Below are positions 56,128 to 63,468 of a stretch of DNA of 64,000 nt, one piece after another. Within the stretch, counting starts at the first letter, position 1. Every line of letters starts with the position of its first letter. The stretch lies in contig CAWDIV010000016.1 in assembly GCA_963802355.1 (NCBI GenBank), forward strand, positions 248,001 to 312,000, read 5' to 3'. The translations under genes and the position numbers were made by a program. The DNA comes from SG8-41 sp963802355 (GTDB lineage: Bacteria > Pseudomonadota > Gammaproteobacteria > Burkholderiales > SG8-41). Below the pieces are notes generated by a model. It did not search any database and had not been told where the DNA came from. It saw only the letters and a list, made by a program, of their open reading frames with translations.

Positions 56128-57972
56128 TCAGTCGATGATGTGGTAGACCGGCGCCTTCTCCATTTCCCACTCGCCCGTATTACGGTCGTAGCGGGACAGG
56201 GTGAAGCAATGCCAATTCTCATCATCCAGCTTCATATGATCGCCCCGATAGTAATACCCCGGCCATCGCGTTTCCTCGCGAAACAGCGTGTGATGGGTCA
56301 CGGACTCCGAGGCCAAGAGCCGGTGGTGCAGCTCCCACGTACGCTGAAGTTGGTGAAGGTCTTCGGCGCCCATGTGGCTCATGTCTTCCTTCAGCATGGC
56401 CAGTAGCTCGAGGCCGCGGCTGAGCAGCACGCCGTTCGTCATGTAGTTGGTGCTGATGCCGCCGACGTATTCGTCCATGATCTTCTCGAGGCGCTGAAGA
56501 CCGTGGAGCGGGAGGAGGTAACTCGGCGATACGGTTCCGGCGGCGATCTCGTTGCGGCCGACTCGGTAGTTCTCCATGGGCTGGTAGATCACCCTTTCGA
56601 GGTCCTGATATTCCTGTTCGCTGACCTGAGGCCGGGCTTTCCCCATGTCGTTCACGTAATTGACCGCCGCCTTGCCGGCGATGCGGCCTTCCGCGAAGGA
56701 CCCTGACGAGAACTTGTGGGCGGTGCCCCCGATGGTGTCGCCGGCGCCGAAGAGCCCGTCGACCGTCATCATCCGGTTGTATCCCCACTGATATTCCGCG
56801 GGGGCGTAGTCTTCCGGTCCGCTCGCCCACGCGCCGGAGCAGGTGGCGTGAGAGCCCATGACGTAAGGCTCGGACGTGGTCAGCTCGGGGTTGATGTGCT
56901 TGGGGTCGATGTTCTGCGATGCCCAGACGACCGCTTGCCCTATCGTCATGCCGAGGAAGTTCTCCCAGCCGACGGTCTCCTTGTGAGGGTCCTGGAACGC
57001 CTCCTTGGTCACCATGCGGATGGGGCCGCGGCCGGCCGCGACCTCCTTGATGATGGCGTGGTTGCGCAGGCAGGTCGGCACCGGGTGACGGTCGATATAG
57101 TCGCCCACCAAAGCCTTGGTGTCCTCGTACCACCTCTTCTCGTACTCCTCGCCATAGCCGTTCTGCGTGTACGTCTTCAGATGGAGGAAGTAGGCGCCCA
57201 CGGGACCATAGCCGTCCTTGAAACGGGTCAGGACGATGCGGTTCTCCATCTGCGTCATCTTGGCGCCGACCTGGATCGGCAAAGCGTACGCGGACGCGCT
57301 GCTCCAGGGCGCATACCAGGTCCGCCCCATTCCCTCGCCCACGGAACGCGGCTTGAAGATGTGCGACGCGCCGCCGGCGCAGACGATGACGGCCTTGCCG
57401 CGGAACACATGGAAATCGCCCGTGCGGACGTTGAACCCGACGGCGCCGGCTACCCGGTTGGCCTTGCTCGTGTCCATCAGCAGGTGGGTGACCATGATCC
57501 GGTTGTAGACCTCGGTCGCGGCTTTGCGGGCCGCCTCGGCGACGATCGGCTTGTAGCTTTCACCGTGGATCATGATCTGCCACTTGCCTTCGCGCTGGTA
57601 GCGTCCGGTCTTCGGGTCCCGCATGATCGGCAGGCCCCATTCCTCGAACTTGTGCACCGTGGAGTCCACATGCCGGGCGATGTCGTAGCCCAGGTCCTCG
57701 CGCACCAGGCCCATGAGATCGTTGCGGGCATAGCGGACATGGTCCTCGGGCTGGTTCTCGCCCCATTGCATGCCCATGTAGCAGTTGATGGCGTACAGAC
57801 CCTGGGCGACGGCGCCGCTGCGCTCGATGTTCGCCTTCTCGACGCAGACGATCTTCAGATCGCGTCCCCAGTAGCGGGATTCGTAAGTTGCCCCGCAACC
57901 AGCCATGCCGCCGCCGATAACGAGGATGTCTGCGTCGACGAACACGGTTTTCCTGCCGCCGAACAGGCCCAT
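56128..57972 (-). CDS. aprA: Adenylylsulfate reductase alpha subunit
   Basis: 614 residues. ADILVIGGGMAGCGATYESR binds FAD; RSGAVAQGLYAINCYMG, GWENFLGMTIGQAVVWASQN and SGSFAEGRIAGKAAVNY are AprA landmarks. In sulfur oxidisers the enzyme runs in reverse, joining sulfite and AMP to APS. ATG 57972 shares one base with the aprB stop (TGATG), so translation is coupled. The gene is intact. Confidence 0.96.
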   Translation of the reverse strand: MGLFGGRKTVFVDADILVIGGGMAGCGATYESRYWGRDLKIVCVEKANIERSGAVAQGLYAINCYMGMQWGENQPEDHVRYARNDLMGLVREDLGYDIARHVDSTVHKFEEWGLPIMRDPKTGRYQREGKWQIMIHGESYKPIVAEAARKAATEVYNRIMVTHLLMDTSKANRVAGAVGFNVRTGDFHVFRGKAVIVCAGGASHIFKPRSVGEGMGRTWYAPWSSASAYALPIQVGAKMTQMENRIVLTRFKDGYGPVGAYFLHLKTYTQNGYGEEYEKRWYEDTKALVGDYIDRHPVPTCLRNHAIIKEVAAGRGPIRMVTKEAFQDPHKETVGWENFLGMTIGQAVVWASQNIDPKHINPELTTSEPYVMGSHATCSGAWASGPEDYAPAEYQWGYNRMMTVDGLFGAGDTIGGTAHKFSSGSFAEGRIAGKAAVNYVNDMGKARPQVSEQEYQDLERVIYQPMENYRVGRNEIAAGTVSPSYLLPLHGLQRLEKIMDEYVGGISTNYMTNGVLLSRGLELLAMLKEDMSHMGAEDLHQLQRTWELHHRLLASESVTHHTLFREETRWPGYYYRGDHMKLDDENWHCFTLSRYDRNTGEWEMEKAPVYHIID

Positions 57973-58436
57973 CAGACGACTCCCCGCTTGAGCTGATCCG
58001 GGCGCAACGCGGGCAATCCGCCGCTGATCTTGAGCGCTTCCGGTTCGTGTGCCAGTTCCTGTTTGGCGAAATCCTCGGGCCGGGGCGCGTCGTACTCGGC
58101 CGGTCCTTTGATCGATCCCCAGGGCGTCGTGCGGATCGGGGACTCGAAGTTCTTCTCGCGGCCGTCGCGGAACTTGAGCCGCCACGAAATCGTCCCCTTT
58201 TTCTCTTCCCGCAGCACCCGGACGCTGTGCCCCAAGGGGGCGAAGTCGGCATAGCCGCGGACATCGATGGCGTTCTGCGGACACGCCTTCACGCAGGAGT
58301 AGCACTCCCAGCACATGTTCGGCTCGATGTTGTAGGCGCGCCGATGGGTCTTATCGATGTGCATGATGTCAGACGGACAGATGTCGACACAATGCCCGCA
58401 ACCGTCGCACCGGGTCATGTAGACGAAGGTCGGCAT
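57972..58436 (-). CDS. aprB: Adenylylsulfate reductase beta subunit
   Basis: 154 residues with two [4Fe-4S] motifs: CDGCGHCVDICPSD and CWECYSCVKACPQ, as in bacterial AprB. The C-terminal segment (SWRLKFRDGREKNFESPIRT) embraces the alpha subunit. Carries electrons from the AprA flavin towards the membrane anchor AprM. Confidence 0.96.
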   Translation of the reverse strand: MPTFVYMTRCDGCGHCVDICPSDIMHIDKTHRRAYNIEPNMCWECYSCVKACPQNAIDVRGYADFAPLGHSVRVLREEKKGTISWRLKFRDGREKNFESPIRTTPWGSIKGPAEYDAPRPEDFAKQELAHEPEALKISGGLPALRPDQLKRGVV

Positions 58437-58454
58437 GGTTTTGTTTCTCCCTAA

Positions 58455-59246
58455 TCAATAGTGCCGGGGTTGTTCGCGAGCGCTGCCGAACTGCTCGGGC
58501 TTGTCGGCGGGGGCGGGCAGATTGCTCCTCGTGCCGTTCGCGTAGGAAACCCTTTTCTCGAACGCCGCCGCGGGCTTGAAGAACATGTGAGCGAACTTGG
58601 ACCACGGTACCGATGCGAACAACACAGTCGTGGCAATGATGTACAAGCCGAAGAACACCGTGGCCGCGGAACTACCCCTCGCCTGCAGGAAGGCCCAGAT
58701 CAGGCCCAGCGTCACGCTGCCCAGAAGCGAGAGGATGAACAGATCCGCGTGCATGACGCGGAACGGCGAGTTGCCCTCGGCGGCGACATCCGCCCGAATG
58801 AAGAACCAGAACCAGTATCCGCCGAAGCAGATCATCAGGCCGCCGATCCACCAAAGCTGCGGCAGGAAGGCGGGGGTCGCAGCCGCGGGGGTCGGGTAGC
58901 CGAACACCATCACGGCGGTAGTGATGACGTAGATCAGGAACCCGTACATGGTCAGCAGATGGGCGACGCGGCGGCGCGCGTTGCAGAATTCACCGGACGC
59001 CAGAACGTCCACGAGGCCGGTCTTGACGGCGATCGACACCAATTCGCCGCCGCCGACTTCCTGTGCCCCTTTTTTGCTCTTCGATTTGCGCCAATTGTCG
59101 AAAAAATACCTGGCGCTCCCCTTATGCACGATGTCGAACAGCGTCCCCGCTGCAACCAGGACTATCATGATGACGACATAGGTCTGCATGACGGCAGGCG
59201 CTATGGACGCCGAAAGCTCGGCAAACGGATTGCTGGTGAAGATCAT
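58455..59246 (-). CDS. aprM: AprM membrane anchor of APS reductase
   Basis: 263 residues with about six spans (TYVVIMIVLVAAGTLFDIV, LLTMYGFLIYVITTAVMVF, LWWIGGLMICFGGYWFWFFI, LFILSLLGSVTLGLIWAF, VFFGLYIIATTVLFASV). Position and size match AprM of the aprMBA operon in purple and other sulfur oxidisers, where it is thought to pass electrons to the quinone or cytochrome pool in place of QmoABC. ATG 59246 follows GAGGGGG. First gene of the operon. Confidence 0.85.
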   Translation of the reverse strand: MIFTSNPFAELSASIAPAVMQTYVVIMIVLVAAGTLFDIVHKGSARYFFDNWRKSKSKKGAQEVGGGELVSIAVKTGLVDVLASGEFCNARRRVAHLLTMYGFLIYVITTAVMVFGYPTPAAATPAFLPQLWWIGGLMICFGGYWFWFFIRADVAAEGNSPFRVMHADLFILSLLGSVTLGLIWAFLQARGSSAATVFFGLYIIATTVLFASVPWSKFAHMFFKPAAAFEKRVSYANGTRSNLPAPADKPEQFGSAREQPRHY

Positions 59247-59472
59247 TGGCCCCCTCAATGGCCCCTTACTGCGCTGATTTTAAGGGCGCGCGGACAGGCG
59301 AACGCAAAAAAAGGGCTATGCAGCCATAGAAAAAACTTCGAGGCGTTGCCTCAAAGCCGGCCAGCGCCCCGGTTGCAGGCTTATCCCCCCGCAGGCCTCA
59401 AGCCCGGGCGCGTGGCGGGCCGCAATATGAGACACTAGCCGGCGAAAGTCATACACCCCGGAAAGAAGCAAG

Positions 59473-59985
59473 CTGAAGATCTGCATCGTCTCCGACAGCC
59501 ACGATCATCGCGAGCCCCTTGCCGCGGCAGTCGCCGAGGCGAAATCGCTCGGGGCGCAGGCCGTACTGCACTGCGGCGACCTGGTGGCGCCTTCCACGCT
59601 GCACGCGATCATCGGATTGAAGCTGCCGATCCACCTGATTCACGGCAACAACGCGGGCGACCTGTTTCATCTGTCCAGGCTCGCACAGGAGCCCGAAAAC
59701 CGCTTGCATTACTACGGCCAGGACGGATCCATCACGCTGGCGGAAAAGCGGATTTTCATCGTGCATTACCCCCATTACGCCAGGGCCATGGCGCTGACGG
59801 GCGACTACGACCTCGTGTGCAACGGTCATGAGCACCGCGCCGTGGTGGAGCGCGTCCGAAACGTCAAGGGGGAAGAGACGCTGCGCATCGATCCCGGTAC
59901 AGTCGCGGGCGTGAGCGCGCCGGCGACTTACGTGTTCGGTGATCTGCAGACTCTGGAATTTGGGATCCGGCCGGTTCCCCTTTGA
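59473..59985 (+). CDS. YfcE/MJ0936-type metallophosphoesterase
   Basis: 170 residues: KICIVSDSHDHREPL (first metal-binding Asp/His), VLHCGDLV, HGNNAG (GNxD/E equivalent), HYPHYARAMAL, VCNGHEHRA (GHTH-type motif) and ending in an IDPGTVAGV loop. All metal ligands are present, so active phosphodiesterase is likely. The reading frame has an upstream stop at 59428 and no ATG, GTG or TTG before the conserved KICIVSD; CTG at 59473 is the only candidate start, eight bases after AAAGAAG. Confidence 0.85.
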   Translation: MKICIVSDSHDHREPLAAAVAEAKSLGAQAVLHCGDLVAPSTLHAIIGLKLPIHLIHGNNAGDLFHLSRLAQEPENRLHYYGQDGSITLAEKRIFIVHYPHYARAMALTGDYDLVCNGHEHRAVVERVRNVKGEETLRIDPGTVAGVSAPATYVFGDLQTLEFGIRPVPL

Positions 59986-60164
59986 AAACGCGGGACTGCC
60001 AGAGCCGTTTTTCGGCACACCTACACCCGGGCTGTTTCATCGCAAGACCCGGGACCACACGCAAAACTGCTTGATTCTAACGGGATAAATCGGTAGCCTA
60101 ACGGTCCCGATCAATCTCCGTTCTCGACGCCGTCCAACATCATTTACTGACAGTGGGAGATTCC

Positions 60165-60476
60165 ATGACCACCGAAAATGCAGTCACCAAAGAGAAGCTC
60201 GTGCAGGATTTTAAGGTCGTCGTCTCCGATGCCGAGGAATTGCTTCGTGCAACCGCCAGCCAGGCCGGCGAGAAAGTGGCTGTGGCCCGTGAGAAAGTGC
60301 AAGAGAGCCTGCGTCGCGCCAAGGTCAAGCTCGCCGAGGCCGAGGAAATCCTGATCGACAAGGGCAAGCAAGCCGCCCGCGTCACCGACGAGTACGTCCA
60401 CGACAACCCCTGGAGCGCGGTCGGCATCGCCGCCGGCATCGGGTTCATGATCGGCCTGCTGATTGGCCGGCGCTGA
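60165..60476 (+). CDS. YqjD/ElaB-like DUF883 membrane-anchored protein
   Basis: 103 residues: long amphipathic helix with VSDAEELLRATASQAGEKV, then KVKLAEAEEILIDKGKQAA and the C-terminal anchor DNPWSAVGIAAGIGFMIGLLIGRR. DUF883 proteins bind ribosomes at the inner membrane in stationary phase (YqjD, ElaB). First gene of a yqjD-yqjE-yqjK-like set. Confidence 0.92.
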   Translation: MTTENAVTKEKLVQDFKVVVSDAEELLRATASQAGEKVAVAREKVQESLRRAKVKLAEAEEILIDKGKQAARVTDEYVHDNPWSAVGIAAGIGFMIGLLIGRR

Positions 60477-60493
60477 GCCGTGAAAGTCTGAAC

Positions 60494-60886
60494 GTGGACG
60501 AGGGACAGCCCGGCGCGTCTCCGGATCCGGGGGTGCTGGCCGCGCTGCGCAGGCTCACCGGAAACGCGATAGCGCTGCTGCACACGCGCCTCGAGCTGCT
60601 TATCGTCGAAATCGAGGAGGAACGCACCCGGTTTGTCCGGATACTGCTGCTGTCGGTCATTGCGGCGTTTTTTCTTTCGATTGGTGTCGTCACGCTGACG
60701 ATTTTCATCATTCTCCTCGCGTGGGAGACACACGGGTTGCTTGCGGCTGGGTTGCTCACGGCTCTCTATTTCGGAATCGGAATAGCCCTCGCCCTGAGCG
60801 TGCGCAAGCTCACGAAAGAGCGATCCAAGCTCTTTTCCTCCAGTCTCGCCGAGCTTAGGAGAGATCGCGACGAGCTTGCCTCGTAA
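60494..60886 (+). CDS. YqjE-like phage-holin-family protein
   Basis: 130 residues with GTG start and two spans (FVRILLLSVIAAFFLSIGVV and GLLAAGLLTALYFGIGIALAL) preceded by LLHTRLELLIVEIEEERTR, the PF07332 holin_3_6 pattern. It lies 18 bases after the DUF883 gene. In enterobacteria yqjE sits in the same order between yqjD and yqjK. Confidence 0.9.
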   Translation: MDEGQPGASPDPGVLAALRRLTGNAIALLHTRLELLIVEIEEERTRFVRILLLSVIAAFFLSIGVVTLTIFIILLAWETHGLLAAGLLTALYFGIGIALALSVRKLTKERSKLFSSSLAELRRDRDELAS

Positions 60887-60894
60887 CGACGTGA

Positions 60895-61239
60895 ATGCCG
60901 GATCTTGATGACATCGTTCACCGCAAGCAGCGGCTGATCGAGCGCTGCGCGGTGCAGCGGGCCGCCATCGCGGGCGCTTTCCGCGAACTGGACCGTCCAA
61001 TCGCCATTGCGGATCGCGTGCTGAAGATCGCGCGGTTCTTCCGTTCGCATCCCGTATTGATCGGTGCCGCCATAGCGGGAATCATGGTGGCAAGACGGCG
61101 CACCTCCCTGGTTGGCCTGCTCGCGCGCGGTGTCAGCGTATGGCGCCTGTGGCGCACCATACGAACCTGGGCGCAGAGATTCGGTATGGATTTTTCCGGG
61201 AGCCGCCGGCGAGGAAATGCAGGGCATGTCGCGCCTTAG
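60895..61239 (+). CDS. YqjK-like protein
   Basis: 114 residues, with KQRLIERCAVQRAAIAGAF followed by ADRVLKIARFFRSHPVLIGAAIAGIMVARR: the short coiled N-terminus and one membrane-associated segment of the YqjK family. Nine bases after YqjE, completing the conserved trio. Confidence 0.85.
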   Translation: MPDLDDIVHRKQRLIERCAVQRAAIAGAFRELDRPIAIADRVLKIARFFRSHPVLIGAAIAGIMVARRRTSLVGLLARGVSVWRLWRTIRTWAQRFGMDFSGSRRRGNAGHVAP

Positions 61240-61549
61240 GGAGCTCAGTCTACTGCCGGTAGCGTTCGCAAGGTCCGTGCGCGACGGCACCACTCGCGAA
61301 AGGAAATTCCTGCAGGACGAGATTCTGCAGGTGCGCGGGCTGATGCCGCTGCTCATGAAGCCGCGCAACAAGCAGCGCTGGACGGAGGAAGACAAAGCCG
61401 AGCTGGTGATCCAGTTGCGGCGGCTCTCCCGCATCAGCCCGTACCTGGTGGTGCTCGTCATCCCCGGCGGTTTTTTCATACTGCCGGCGCTCGCCTGGTG
61501 GCTGGACCGGCGCCGCAACCGCGCGCGGCCTCCGGGGACTCGAACCTGA
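61217..61549 (+). CDS. Small membrane protein resembling the LETM1 hydrophobic segment
   Basis: About 110 residues; MQGMSRLRELSLLPVAFARS, then LMPLLMKPRNKQRWTEEDKAEL and SPYLVVLVIPGGFFILPALAWWLDRRRN. The PYLxVLxIPGGFxxLPxLxW stretch resembles the LETM1 membrane segment. Its start overlaps the YqjK gene by 23 bases. Function unknown, probably part of the same stress-related operon. Confidence 0.65.
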   Translation: MQGMSRLRELSLLPVAFARSVRDGTTRERKFLQDEILQVRGLMPLLMKPRNKQRWTEEDKAELVIQLRRLSRISPYLVVLVIPGGFFILPALAWWLDRRRNRARPPGTRT

Positions 61550-61582
61550 CGCTTAATTCCCGTCTGCGCGCGCAATGGAAGC

Positions 61583-62176
61583 ATGAGCACAGCCTTTTGG
61601 TACCTTCTGCTTTTGACGCCGGTCTTCGCGATTGTCTACGTCTTGTGGGCGTATCGGAACAAAGCGGCCGCGAAGGAAGCTGCCAGCCGGGAGCGCCTGA
61701 CGGCCCTGGTCGGGATTGTCGAAGGCGCCCGCGCCGCCGGGAGCGCGGCTCGGAAGGAACAGACTGCGCCGGCTGTCGTTTCAAAGCTGGCCGCCGACGC
61801 CGCACGGCCAGCCGCTCGCCCGCGATTCCTGACCCAGCCGGAAACCCTGCTGTACTACGTCCTCAAGGCCGGACTGCCCGACCATGAAATATTTCCACGG
61901 ATCAGTTTGGCCTCGGTGATAGCGGCGGCTGAAAACACTCCAGCTTCGGCGCTGGCAGCGCGCTTGCCGGCGCGGCACGAGATCGATTTCGTGATTTGCG
62001 ATAAGAGCATGCAGGTAGTGGCGGCCGTCCAGTTGGACGCGCAGCCGGGCCGGCAGGAAACCCAGGTCGTGAATCAACGCCTCAGCGCAGCCGGAATCCG
62101 GCTGGCAAGGTTCAATCCTGCCGCGCTGCCGCGGCGCGAGCAGGTGCGCGCGTTGATCTTTGGGCAGTCGACATAA
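61583..62176 (+). CDS. Membrane-anchored DUF2726 protein
   Basis: 197 residues: one N-terminal span (STAFWYLLLLTPVFAIVYVLW), a linker, then the DUF2726 (restriction-endonuclease-like fold) domain: FLTQPETLLYYVLKAGLPDHEIFPRIS, EIDFVICDKSMQVVAAVQLD and NQRLSAAGIRLARF. The D...QLD positions correspond to the family metal-binding motif, with Gln in place of the usual Glu. Role unknown. Confidence 0.78.
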   Translation: MSTAFWYLLLLTPVFAIVYVLWAYRNKAAAKEAASRERLTALVGIVEGARAAGSAARKEQTAPAVVSKLAADAARPAARPRFLTQPETLLYYVLKAGLPDHEIFPRISLASVIAAAENTPASALAARLPARHEIDFVICDKSMQVVAAVQLDAQPGRQETQVVNQRLSAAGIRLARFNPAALPRREQVRALIFGQST

Positions 62177-62196
62177 GAACGTGCTTGCCGACCATG

Positions 62197-62306
62197 CATT
62201 TCTCCGCGATCAACATGCCGGGATTCAAAGAACCTGAAGGAAGGCCAGAAGGTCTCTTTCGAGATCACCAGCGGCAACCAAGGCGAGCAACATCCAGGCG
62301 GCCTAA
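62197..62306 (+). pseudogene. 3' fragment of a cold-shock (CspA) gene
   Basis: The bases encode HFSAINMPGF, then in the next frame KNLKEGQKVSFEITSGNQG, then in the third frame ASNIQAA and TAA: the second half of a CspA-like protein. The first half with the RNP motifs is missing and there is no start, so this is a remnant. It adjoins the ssrA locus. Confidence 0.85.
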
Positions 62307-62673
62307 GGAAATCCAGTGCGCCCGGCTTTTCTTACATTAGATCACAATCAAGAACGGATCTAGGGTGCCGTATTCACGACTACTCGCCGAGCGCCCAAGG
62401 CCAAGCAGCCGGCGTGAGAGTCGTGGCAGAGCCGTGTGCTGGTTGCCAGGCGCGACAGATTCGCATCGGCGATGGCAGCAGCAGGCGCTAAGGAACACGA
62501 ACACAGTCAGAGTGAAGGGCCTGTCTGCGCAAGTTTCGCTGGGGCCTCGCCTCTAATCGTGGCCCGCTACGTGCGACTGGCACGGTATGGCTGAACAATC
62601 TCTTCCATTCTGGGCGGCCGAATAGCAAGTAGGTCGTCTTCGAACTGCTCCCGTTCCTCCTGTTCTGAGTACA
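62307..62673. other. Intergenic stretch between the cspA remnant and ssrA
   Basis: About 370 bases with no gene. A short plus-strand frame (62365-62556) shows no family. Nothing else recognised. Confidence 0.4.
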
Positions 62674-62701
62674 GAAAAAACGGCCACCCGAGGGTGGCCG
62701 T
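62674..62701 (-). terminator. Terminator of ssrA
   Basis: ACGGCCACCC and GGGTGGCCGT pair perfectly around GA and are followed on the minus strand by six U. The stem begins seven bases beyond the CCA end of tmRNA. Confidence 0.92.
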
Positions 62702-62707
62702 CCGTAA

Positions 62708-63365
62708 TGGTGGAGGCGGCGGGACAGCTTATCCACCTCTTTCGAGGCGGGCTGGACTATGCCTTCATCCTGTTGCCAGGATGCGGGGCGTCTTATCCGG
62801 CCAAGTTCAGCCGAATCCTAGTTACCGCTCAGGTCATCCCTTCAGCGGTGCTATGAGTCTCTACAGGGCAGGCCTGAGGTTGGCCCTCTACCTACCCCTC
62901 GGCGTTGCCACACTGCCTTACGGCAGCCAAGGGTTCGCCGATGTGAGCCCCGTTATCACTCTACCCTTACGGGCAGAGGCAACCATACTGATCGAACCCG
63001 CGTCCGCAAGTCCTACACAGCCAGGACTACATGCTTAGCCTGGTTATTTGGATCTCGCCTCGCGTCCGCCAACCGGCAGGCTGACGTTTGGCCAGTCGCT
63101 TCGACGGATCCGCCCGGCCAAGCGACCAGACCGGGGGAGAGGCTGATGTAAATGACGCTGCACCCAAGAGCAACTCGGCTTGCGCCTCGTTGTCCCCCGG
63201 GCCTAGCCCATCAGCAAGCTAGTGCAGCGTCTAGCCGGTATTAGGCGGCTAGAGCGAAACGCTCGTCGTTGGCGTTTGAAGTGTTTCCAGCTTGTTTTAC
63301 AAGGTAACTGGACCTTGGCATGCCCTGTACTGCTTCGTTACCCGCGTCGAAACCAAGTCGCCCCC
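62708..63365 (-). ncRNA. ssrA: tmRNA (ssrA), interrupted by a group I intron
   Basis: The 5' end GGGGGCGACTTGGTTTCGAC and 3' end CCGCCTCCACCA form the alanine-type acceptor stem, including the G3-U pair recognised by alanyl-tRNA synthetase. The tag reading frame (63241-63273) encodes ANDERFALAA, the usual betaproteobacterial tag. After removal of the 266-nt intron the T arm reads GGGTTCGATTCCC, as required. It rescues stalled ribosomes with SmpB. CCA is encoded. Confidence 0.95.
62725..62990 (-). ncRNA. Group I intron in the T loop of tmRNA
   Basis: The intron follows a U (GGGTTCGAT) and ends in G (GATAAGCTG), as group I introns do. A guide-like CGAACCC 55-65 nt inside can pair with the GGGTTCG exon. 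GTAGAGACTC and GAAGGCATAGTCC match the conserved P7 strands (R and S elements). Four GNRA-capped hairpins are visible (two GTAA, one GCAA, one GAAA). No open frame or homing endonuclease is present, so it is a small self-splicing type. Confidence 0.9.
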
Positions 63366-63457
63366 ATGATTCATGGGTCCATTGCATCTGCATTATCTCA
63401 GATTGGGGCGGGTGGCTGGAATTCAAGCGGTGCCGGCTCGCCCCCCCATGAATCATG
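63361..63457. repeat. CCCCCATGAWTCATG pair flanking the ssrA promoter
   Basis: CCCCCATGATTCATG (63361-63375) and CCCCCATGAATCATG (63443-63457) differ in one base and are each nearly palindromic. The first overlaps the 5' end of tmRNA, so it lies within its precursor leader. Confidence 0.6.
63392..63400 (-). promoter_or_regulatory. Extended -10 promoter of ssrA
   Basis: The complement reads TGAGATAAT, an extended -10 box (TGn plus GATAAT), 27 bases before the mature 5' end. A -35 box is not evident. The short leader would be removed by RNase P. Confidence 0.55.
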
Positions 63458-63468
63458 AATGGAAATTC

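Noticed and set aside
62725..62990. Permuted or two-piece tmRNA
   Set aside because: The 5' and 3' ends are in the ordinary order and the insert has group I intron features.
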